6,003 bases of DNA. Source: Prevotellaceae bacterium UBA1726. Its GTDB lineage: Bacteria > Bacteroidota > Bacteroidia > Bacteroidales > Bacteroidaceae. The notes beneath the pieces are model-generated. The model did no database searches. It saw only the letters and a list, made by a program, of their open reading frames with translations, and was not told the origin of the DNA. Positions 1-5,068 of the stretch are shown here, in pieces; position 1 is the stretch's first letter; each line of letters begins with the position of its first letter. The DNA lies in NCBI GenBank assembly GCA_002316005.1, contig DCIM01000050.1, forward strand, positions 1-6,003, read 5' to 3'. The translations under genes and the position numbers were made by a program.

Positions 1-647
1 GCTCTCTTGGTTCGTGGTCCGTCCTTAAGAATCTCTATGCTGAAATCCGAAAGGCGGTCTTCAATATATGCCTCAACAAAGCGCTGCTCTTGTCGGTTTT
101 TTTCGTTCCATTCCTGATAGCCGTCCTCATAAGGCATTGTACCCGCCAATGCCATTGTACGCCACCAAGAACCATCGCCTGTAAGAAGTATCTCTGGCGA
201 AGCCACAAGCCATGTTCCTGTTGTCTTTGTTGACACAAGCATAATCATCAGTCGTGGGTATCTTCTGCATGCCTCAAGAAACAAGGTAACAGGCTCTACG
301 GAAGGCATTTCACGCTCGAAGGAACGCGAAAGGACAAGTTTCATGAAATGGCCTTGCGTTATTGCCTCGTGGAACACATCAAAAGCCTTCTCATACTGCT
401 CTGTGATGGTTGTCTCCTCCGGTTCCGGATTCTTCGGATTATCATTGCTCTGCGGTACGGGCTTCTCCTCCTTTGTGTCAGGTTTTATGAGTACAATCGG
501 AGTCTTTCGGGAGTTGAGAAATGGTGCAATGACAAAGCCCGACTCACGACCAATCTCCTCGTAGGAGGTCAGCACACGCTCGGGATTCTCCGAACGGATT
601 ATTGTGTATGTGTCGGCATACGGCAGTCGGTAGTAGGCGTAACTCAT
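1..647 (-). CDS. menF: Isochorismate synthase MenF (N-terminal part, cut by the window edge)
   Basis: Predicted to convert chorismate to isochorismate, the first committed step of menaquinone synthesis, in the cytoplasm with Mg2+. Reading leftward from ATG 647-645, I translated about 215 residues with no stop before the window edge. It belongs to the chorismate-utilising family (MenF/EntC/TrpE-like). Visible motifs: KLVLSR at residues 103-108, whose K103 aligns with the catalytic general-base lysine of MenF/EntC; WLVASPEILL near 146-155, whose Glu in SPE aligns with the general acid; ALAGTMP near 166-172; KNRQEQRFVEAYI near 183-195, the usual metal-site region. Residues 57-82 form a Pro/Glu/Asn-rich linker between the variable N-terminal part and the catalytic core. 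The missing C-terminal portion is probably 140-150 residues. The start overlaps the thioesterase stop as ATGA and has a clear AAGGAG site. Salicylate-type or siderophore isochorismate synthases are alternatives, but the thioesterase neighbour favours menaquinone. Confidence 0.9.
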   Translation of the reverse strand, partial: MSYAYYRLPYADTYTIIRSENPERVLTSYEEIGRESGFVIAPFLNSRKTPIVLIKPDTKEEKPVPQSNDNPKNPEPEETTITEQYEKAFDVFHEAITQGHFMKLVLSRSFEREMPSVEPVTLFLEACRRYPRLMIMLVSTKTTGTWLVASPEILLTGDGSWWRTMALAGTMPYEDGYQEWNEKNRQEQRFVEAYIEDRLSDFSIEILKDGPRTKR

Positions 648-1048
648 TTTATCTCCTTGATATAGTTTGTTACCATAATCTCCGAAACAGGATCGCCATT
701 CTCCTTCCTCACTTCCACGCGCCAATTATGAAGCCTACCGCCTTGTCGGATGATTCGTGCTGTAGCAATGACTTTCTCGCCAATCTTCACAGAACCCATG
801 TGATTAGCAGAGACATTGATGCCGAAAACCATCCGGCCGGGACTGAGAATCATACTGCCCACACCTGCCACATTCTCGGCAACAGCAAGGGTTGCTCCAC
901 CCGAGAGATAGCCCCAAGGTTGAGAGGTAGTCTTACTGCAAACGAGATGTGCCTCAAGGGTTTGAGGGTCGTCTGTTGAGTGATATGTAATCCCGAGTGC
1001 CTCTGAAAGCCCGTCGAGATTGCTGTTTGCAAATTCAGGTACTATCAT
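644..1048 (-). CDS. Hotdog-fold acyl-CoA thioesterase, MenI/PaaI type (probable DHNA-CoA thioesterase)
   Basis: A 134-residue single-domain hotdog protein, the usual size for this family (about 130-145). Hotdog thioesterases of this type hydrolyse aryl-CoA esters; beside menF the likely substrate is 1,4-dihydroxy-2-naphthoyl-CoA, a late menaquinone intermediate. The core is QPWGYLSGGATLAVAEN (residues 43-59): Gln43 and Glu58 match the conserved Gln and catalytic Glu of the E. coli MenI (YdiI) group, but the usual His of HGGA is Ser49 here. NVSANH (78-83) and the following strand region to NWRVEV complete the fold. The start is ATG 1048; an in-frame TAA lies two codons upstream, so no longer form is possible. 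There is no clear Shine-Dalgarno, only an A-rich AAAAGAAATAA stretch. The gap to the upstream transporter is 28 bp, and the stop overlaps menF. Substrate is inferred from context; a general PaaI-like thioesterase remains possible, so I give no symbol. Confidence 0.88.
   Translation of the reverse strand: MIVPEFANSNLDGLSEALGITYHSTDDPQTLEAHLVCSKTTSQPWGYLSGGATLAVAENVAGVGSMILSPGRMVFGINVSANHMGSVKIGEKVIATARIIRQGGRLHNWRVEVRKENGDPVSEIMVTNYIKEIK
653..658 (-). promoter_or_regulatory. Shine-Dalgarno site for menF
   Basis: On the minus strand AAGGAG lies 5 nt before the menF ATG (647-645) and inside the last codons of the thioesterase gene. It is the only strong, well-spaced Shine-Dalgarno sequence ahead of any start in the window. 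With the ATGA stop/start overlap it fixes the menF start and suggests translational coupling. Confidence 0.8.
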
Positions 1049-1076
1049 AACTTATTTCTTTTGACAGAACGACATT

Positions 1077-2036
1077 TTACCAGAAGAACATTGATGCTCC
1101 TACGACTGATATTGCTGCACCAATGACACCACGAAGGGTTATCGGTTGCTTGAAGAGCCAGTAGGATGGCAGGATAATCAATATCGGGGTGAGTGCCATG
1201 AGTGTCTGGGCTATGCCCACCTTTGTCAACTGTACTGCCATAAGCGAGAATGCCACACCAAGGAAAGGACCGAACATCACAGCAAGGAATACCGAGAGTG
1301 AGGTCTTTCGGTCGGCAATGGCTATTGCGAGCCTTTTGCCTCCACGACCAATCAGCACTACTGCAAGGAAACACGCGAAACCCACAAGACAGCGAATCAT
1401 ATTTGCCGCAAACGGGATGATATGCTCCATGTCCCGCAAAGCAGAAACGGGAATATCGTTCTCGTAGCATTCCATGCCAATCTTGCTGAGCACAAGTCCC
1501 AGTCCTTGCCCTATTGCTGCTCCAATGCCGTAGAGACCGCCAATAATGCCGTTTCTCACTGTTGTGCCGAACAAGCCCGAAGTCTTTTTACCGCCTTCTG
1601 CCGAATTCGATGGAGCAATCACTATCGCAATGCCCAACAATGTGACCAACATTGCTAAGACATTCATCCACGACATCACTTCGCCTATGGCGAGCCATGC
1701 TGCAACAGCCGAAGCGGCAGGGGCAAGAGTCATGAACAACTGACCATAGCGACTTGAAATGTAGACATAACTCTTGAACAGACAGAAGTCGCCAAAGAAG
1801 AAGCCCACAAATCCCGACAGTCCCATCCACAGCCAAGTCTTTGGACCGGCATATTGAGGTCCTATGCTTCCGGTAAGGCAGAACACAAGAATGGCGGTAA
1901 ACAGCATAGCTGTGAAGAGTCGCCACACATTGAAGTTCAGTACACCGATTCGCTTGGTGCCTATCTCGCTTACAAGGGCTGTGACTGTCCACGAACAAGC
2001 CACCGCCAATGATATAATTTCTCCTAAATAATTCAT
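1077..2036 (-). CDS. EamA/DMT-family inner-membrane transporter, substrate unknown
   Basis: A 319-residue, strongly hydrophobic protein with about ten predicted membrane helices (roughly residues 4-24, 36-56, 67-93, 98-119, 123-142, 162-186, 206-230, 248-271, 275-296, 300-318). These form two five-helix halves, as in EamA-domain members of the drug/metabolite transporter superfamily. Helix 4 ends in Gly-Glu (118-119), common in the first EamA repeat; the matching position in the second half is TLMALTPILIILPSYWLF (278-295). A hydrophilic, Ser/Gly/Lys-rich loop (about 143-161) joins the halves. Such proteins export or exchange small metabolites, but substrate cannot be read from sequence. I choose ATG 2036: the only upstream in-frame starts are TTG codons at 2048 and 2066, and 2066 lies upstream of the likely -7 box. 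It is the first gene of the leftward group, 28 bp before the thioesterase, so co-transcription with the menaquinone genes is likely; whether its function is related is unknown. Confidence 0.9.
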   Translation of the reverse strand: MNYLGEIISLAVACSWTVTALVSEIGTKRIGVLNFNVWRLFTAMLFTAILVFCLTGSIGPQYAGPKTWLWMGLSGFVGFFFGDFCLFKSYVYISSRYGQLFMTLAPAASAVAAWLAIGEVMSWMNVLAMLVTLLGIAIVIAPSNSAEGGKKTSGLFGTTVRNGIIGGLYGIGAAIGQGLGLVLSKIGMECYENDIPVSALRDMEHIIPFAANMIRCLVGFACFLAVVLIGRGGKRLAIAIADRKTSLSVFLAVMFGPFLGVAFSLMAVQLTKVGIAQTLMALTPILIILPSYWLFKQPITLRGVIGAAISVVGASMFFW

Positions 2037-2045
2037 TCTGGAGTG

Positions 2046-2053
2046 CAAAAATA
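2046..2053 (-). promoter_or_regulatory. Candidate Bacteroidota -7 promoter box for the leftward operon
   Basis: The minus strand reads TATTTTTG, a full match to the Bacteroidota sigma-ABfr -7 consensus TAnnTTTG. It ends 9 nt before the transporter ATG at 2036, so transcription would begin at or just before the start codon. No convincing -33 TTTG is visible at the expected distance (about 2073-2080), and the region is AT-rich, so a chance match is possible. Confidence 0.5.
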
Positions 2054-2098
2054 ATAAATTAATCAATTAAAGAAGAAGTTTCATGTATAAAGATTGTA

Positions 2099-2114
2099 AA
2101 AAACTATAGTTTTT
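2099..2114. repeat. Perfect 16-bp palindrome between the divergent genes
   Basis: AAAAACTATAGTTTTT is a perfect inverted repeat centred between 2106 and 2107. It sits where the -33 element of the lysS promoter would fall (about 15-30 bp upstream of the -7 box at 2129) and between the two divergent promoters. That placement suits an operator, but the AT-rich composition makes chance symmetry easier. It lacks the GC-rich stem of an intrinsic terminator. Confidence 0.5.
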
Positions 2115-2128
2115 AGAAAAATATTTGT

Positions 2129-2136
2129 TACTTTTG
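2129..2136 (+). promoter_or_regulatory. Candidate Bacteroidota -7 promoter box for lysS-gpsA-pgi
   Basis: TACTTTTG matches the TAnnTTTG consensus exactly and is followed by CA, as often seen in Bacteroides promoters. The -33 region, about 2107-2114, reads AGTTTTTA, only a partial match to TTTG. Transcription would start around 2140-2145, leaving a leader of roughly 55-60 nt before lysS. Confidence 0.65.
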
Positions 2137-2166
2137 CAGAGAAAATAAAGTCAAAGTAATATAAAG

Positions 2167-2181
2167 GCTCGTAAAACGAGC
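2167..2181 (+). other. Small hairpin in the lysS 5' leader
   Basis: GCTCGT (2167-2172) and ACGAGC (2176-2181) are perfect complements around AAA, giving a 5-6 bp GC-containing stem 19 nt before the lysS ATG in an otherwise AT-rich leader. No U-tract follows, so it is not a terminator. It could stabilise the leader or bind a protein, but nothing in the sequence identifies a known riboswitch or T-box. Confidence 0.45.
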
Positions 2182-2200
2182 ACAGAGAAAAAACAATTTT

Positions 2201-4006
2201 ATGAATATTTTAGAACTATCAGAACAGGAAATCGGCCGTCGCGAGAGTCTTCAGGAACTGCGTAACATGGGCATTGACCCATATCCAGCAGCCGAATTTC
2301 CAGTGAATGCTTGGAGTGATGATATCCGTGAGCAGTTTGTCGACCTCCCTGTCATCGGTAAGGATGAGGAGGGCAACGATATTACAGAAACCCCTTCGCC
2401 AGAGAACTCACGCAATGTGACTATCGCTGGTCGTATGATGGGCCGCCGTATTATGGGTAAGGCTGGTTTTGCTGAGTTGCAGGACTCAAAGGGCCGCATC
2501 CAGGTTTATGTGAAGCGCGACGATATCTGCGAGGGCGAGAATACCGACCTCTACAATAAGGTATTTAAGAAACTTCTCGACATCGGCGATTTCATCGGAG
2601 TGAAGGGTTATGTATTCCGCACAAAGACTGGCGAGATTTCTGTTCACGCTCAGGAACTGACAGTACTTTCAAAGTCGTTGAAGCCACTGCCTATCGTGAA
2701 GACTGATGCCGAGGGTAATGTATTCGACAAGTTCGATGACCCTGAGTTGCGTTATCGTCAGCGTTATGTTGACCTCGTTGTAAACGAGGGCGTGAAGGAC
2801 ACATTCCTCAAGCGCGCAACAATCGTTCGCACAATGCGCAACATCCTTGATGGCGCTGGCTACACAGAGGTTGACACTCCAATCCTCCAGAATATTGCCG
2901 GTGGTGCTTCGGCTCGTCCTTTCATCACTCATTTCAATGCGCTCAATCAGGATATGTATATGCGTATCGCTACAGAGCTCTACCTCAAGCGCCTCATCGT
3001 AGGTGGTTTCGAGGGTGTATACGAGATGGGCAAGAACTTCCGCAACGAGGGTATGGACAAGACCCACAACCCTGAGTTCACCTGTATGGAACTTTATGTT
3101 TCTTACAAGGACCTCAACTGGGGTATGACCTTCACTGAGAAGATGCTCGAGCAGATCTGTATTGCCGTAAACGGCAAGCCAGAGGTTGAGATTGACGGAA
3201 AGGTTATCTCTTTCAAGGCTCCATTCCGCCGCCTTCCTATCCTTGATGCTATCAAGGAGAAGACAGGCTACGACCTCTACCCAATGACAGAGGACGAGAT
3301 TCGCGAGACTGCAAAGAAACTCGGTATTGAGGTTGACGAGACAATGGGTAAGGGTAAGCTCATCGACGAGATCTTCGGTGAGACTTGTGAGGGTGACTTC
3401 ATCCAGCCTACCTTCATCATGGACTACCCAGTAGAGATGTCGCCTCTTACAAAGATGCACCGTTCAAAGCCGGGCCTCACAGAGCGTTTCGAGCTTATGG
3501 TGAATGGTAAGGAGTTGGCAAATGCTTACTCTGAGCTCAACGACCCAATCGATCAGGAGGAGCGTTTCATTGAGCAGATGCGTCTTGCTGACAAGGGTGA
3601 TGACGAGGCAATGATCATCGATCAGGACTTCCTCCGCGCTCTTCAGTATGGTATGCCTCCTACCTTCGGTATCGGTATTGGTATCGACCGTCTCGTAATG
3701 CTTCTCACTGGTAAGTTCGCCATTGGCGAGGTGATGCTCTTCCCTCAGATGAAACCTGAGAAGAAGGCTCCTCGTTCAAGTGTCAAGGAGTGGGCTGAGA
3801 TTGGTGTTCCAGAGGAGTGGGTTCCTCTGTTCAACAAGGCCGGCTACTATCTCGTTGGCGATATCAAGGATGTCAAGTCACAGAAACTGCAGCAGGATGT
3901 CTGCGGTGTAAACAAGAAATACAAGCTTGGTTATGATAATCCAAAAGTTGAAGAATTTGCTGCATGGATTGAAGCAGCAGCTCAGAAGACTATTCCACAG
4001 GAGTAA
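2201..4006 (+). CDS. lysS: Lysyl-tRNA synthetase, class II, with Bacteroidota-type C-terminal extension
   Basis: Charges tRNA-Lys with lysine using ATP, in the cytoplasm as a dimer. The 601-residue product holds an N-terminal OB-fold anticodon-binding domain (about 71-157) and a class II catalytic core (about 180-515). Motif 1 lies near 203-229 and ends in TEVDTPIL; motif 2 contains FRNEG (280-284) in GKNFRNEGMDKTHNPEF; motif 3 is GIGIGIDRLVMLLTG (490-504) with Arg497. The lysine-site stretch NGKELANAYSELNDP (435-449) is intact. Two parts exceed the 505-residue E. coli enzyme: an acidic insertion at about 47-69 before the OB fold, and a tail from about 521 to 601 that resembles, from memory, the tail of Bacteroides LysRS. 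The ATG at 2201 gives the expected family N-terminus (MNILELSEQEI); it is preceded by an A-rich leader without a real Shine-Dalgarno. It leads the lysS-gpsA-pgi run, and its 3' end overlaps the annotated gpsA frame. Confidence 0.97.
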   Translation: MNILELSEQEIGRRESLQELRNMGIDPYPAAEFPVNAWSDDIREQFVDLPVIGKDEEGNDITETPSPENSRNVTIAGRMMGRRIMGKAGFAELQDSKGRIQVYVKRDDICEGENTDLYNKVFKKLLDIGDFIGVKGYVFRTKTGEISVHAQELTVLSKSLKPLPIVKTDAEGNVFDKFDDPELRYRQRYVDLVVNEGVKDTFLKRATIVRTMRNILDGAGYTEVDTPILQNIAGGASARPFITHFNALNQDMYMRIATELYLKRLIVGGFEGVYEMGKNFRNEGMDKTHNPEFTCMELYVSYKDLNWGMTFTEKMLEQICIAVNGKPEVEIDGKVISFKAPFRRLPILDAIKEKTGYDLYPMTEDEIRETAKKLGIEVDETMGKGKLIDEIFGETCEGDFIQPTFIMDYPVEMSPLTKMHRSKPGLTERFELMVNGKELANAYSELNDPIDQEERFIEQMRLADKGDDEAMIIDQDFLRALQYGMPPTFGIGIGIDRLVMLLTGKFAIGEVMLFPQMKPEKKAPRSSVKEWAEIGVPEEWVPLFNKAGYYLVGDIKDVKSQKLQQDVCGVNKKYKLGYDNPKVEEFAAWIEAAAQKTIPQE

Positions 4007-5006
4007 GTCTGGTTGTGGTCGTATTGCCATCATCGGTGGCGGTTCGTGGGCAACAGCCCTGGCAAAGATTTTCCTTGAGCAGACTGGCGAGATTGGCTGG
4101 TACATGCGTCGCGAGGACCGTATCGAGGAAATAAAGCGCACAGGACATAACGCTGCCTACCTCACATCGGTACAGTTTGATGTTGACAAGATTCATTTCT
4201 CGTCCGACATCAACGAGATTATCCGCGAATACGACACACTTGTGTTCGTGACTCCTTCGCCTTATTTCAAACAGCATTTGGCTAAGGTGACTGAGGACAT
4301 GCACGATAAGTTCATCGTTTCTGCCACAAAGGGTATCATCCCTGAGGAGAACCTTGTCATTACAGATTATTTCCATCTGCATTTCGGCATTCCAGAGGAG
4401 CAGTTGGCAGTTCTCATCGGTCCTTCGCATGCTGAGGAGGTGGCAATGAACCGCCTTACTTACCTCACCGTTGGTTGTGCTGACGAACTGCGTGCTCAGC
4501 AGTTGGCCGAGACTATCCAGTCTGATTATCTCCAGGCTCGCACATCAAAAGATGTGAAGGGCATTGAGTATGCATCGGTATTGAAGAATATCTATGCTAT
4601 TGGTGCTGGTATCTGCCATGGATTGAACTATGGCGACAACCTTCAGGCTGTGTATATGGCGAATGCGGCAAGCGAGATGGCTGATGTGCTCAACCTGCTG
4701 AATCCTTCGCAGGAGCGTAACATCACCGATTCGGTTTATCTGGGCGACTTGCTCGTTACGGGTTACTCTGACTTCTCGCGCAATCGTGTGTTCGGTACAA
4801 TGATTGGCAAGGGCTACAGCATCAAGGCTGCTCAGACAGAGATGGAGATGATTGCCGAGGGTTACTATGGTGCGAAGTGCATCACCGAAATCCTTGAGGA
4901 ATTCAAGACATTCTCTTTCCCTATCATCAAGGCTGTCCATACCATCCTCTACGAGAATGGCAATGCTGCTGAGGAGGTGAAGAAACTTACTGAGTCATTC
5001 CGCTAA
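3933..5006 (+). CDS. gpsA: Glycerol-3-phosphate dehydrogenase [NAD(P)+] (start uncertain)
   Basis: Interconverts dihydroxyacetone phosphate and sn-glycerol 3-phosphate with NAD(P)H, supplying the phospholipid backbone. Counted from ATG 3933 it has 357 residues. The N-terminal Rossmann motif is GGGSWATA (35-42); SATKGI (130-135) and GPSHAEEV (163-170) follow. GIEYASVLKNIYAIGAG (210-226) carries the conserved Lys218, and GDLLVTGYSDFSRNRVFG (271-288) gives the Asp and SRNR substrate-site residues. The catalytic body is intact and ends in tandem TAA stops. The start is odd: homologues begin a few residues before the GRIAIIGGG strand (codon 4017 onward), yet no ATG, GTG or TTG occurs in frame there. 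The nearest in-frame candidates are TTG 3969, TTG 3957, TTG 3948 and ATG 3933, all inside lysS. An AGGAG at 3999-4003 has no in-frame start at proper spacing. I place the start at ATG 3933 provisionally; identity is near certain, the start is not. Confidence 0.93.
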   Translation: MIIQKLKNLLHGLKQQLRRLFHRSKSGCGRIAIIGGGSWATALAKIFLEQTGEIGWYMRREDRIEEIKRTGHNAAYLTSVQFDVDKIHFSSDINEIIREYDTLVFVTPSPYFKQHLAKVTEDMHDKFIVSATKGIIPEENLVITDYFHLHFGIPEEQLAVLIGPSHAEEVAMNRLTYLTVGCADELRAQQLAETIQSDYLQARTSKDVKGIEYASVLKNIYAIGAGICHGLNYGDNLQAVYMANAASEMADVLNLLNPSQERNITDSVYLGDLLVTGYSDFSRNRVFGTMIGKGYSIKAAQTEMEMIAEGYYGAKCITEILEEFKTFSFPIIKAVHTILYENGNAAEEVKKLTESFR

Positions 5007-5012
5007 TAAAGC

Positions 5013-5033
5013 CCCCTCTGACTCCCCGAGGGG
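5013..5033 (+). repeat. Inverted repeat in the gpsA-pgi gap, probable dispersed intergenic element
   Basis: CCCCTC (5013-5018) is complementary to GAGGGG (5028-5033) with a 9-nt loop; seven A residues follow at 5034-5040. The hairpin lacks a downstream U-tract on the plus strand, and on the minus strand its T-tract precedes the stem, so it is not a standard terminator in either direction. From memory, similar CCCCCTCT...CTCCCC...GGGGA units recur between genes in Bacteroidota genomes, so a dispersed repeat is my preferred reading. Confidence 0.5.
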
Positions 5034-5068
5034 AAAAAAAGAACAGGTAATAAAACAATAAATACTTT

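Noticed and set aside
348..979. Plus-strand open frames opposite menF and the thioesterase
   Set aside because: The minus strand encodes recognisable protein families across this whole stretch; the plus-strand translations show no domain.
1045..1998. Additional minus-strand frames (1045-1470, 1588-1998) overlapping the transporter
   Set aside because: Out-of-frame translations of the EamA gene, Cys/Arg/Ser-rich and without family features.
2037..2066. Longer N-terminus of the transporter from TTG 2066
   Set aside because: It needs a rare start codon, adds residues encoded by very AT-rich sequence, and would begin upstream of the likely -7 promoter box.
2140..2200. T-box or lysine riboswitch before lysS
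   Set aside because: The leader is only about 60 nt, with one tiny hairpin and none of the long conserved elements those RNAs require.
2669..3460. Long minus-strand open frame (263 codons) opposite lysS
   Set aside because: It lies wholly antisense to a confidently identified, conserved synthetase, has no recognisable domain, and is explained by the codon bias of lysS.
3999..4010. Programmed +1 frameshift at the lysS stop (GAG TAA) producing a LysRS-GpsA fusion
   Set aside because: The gpsA frame is indeed +1 to lysS and an AGGAG lies beside the stop, but the prfB-type spacing is absent and re-pairing of tRNA-Glu from GAG to AGT would be poor. Start-codon loss or overlap is simpler.
3990..4430. 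Minus-strand open frame opposite gpsA, and similar ones at 4545-4940 and 5639-5986
   Set aside because: All are antisense shadows of conserved gpsA and pgi coding sequence with no family resemblance.
5013..5040. Intrinsic terminator after gpsA
   Set aside because: The stem is followed by A residues, not T, on the coding strand, and the reverse orientation has the T-tract on the wrong side of the stem.
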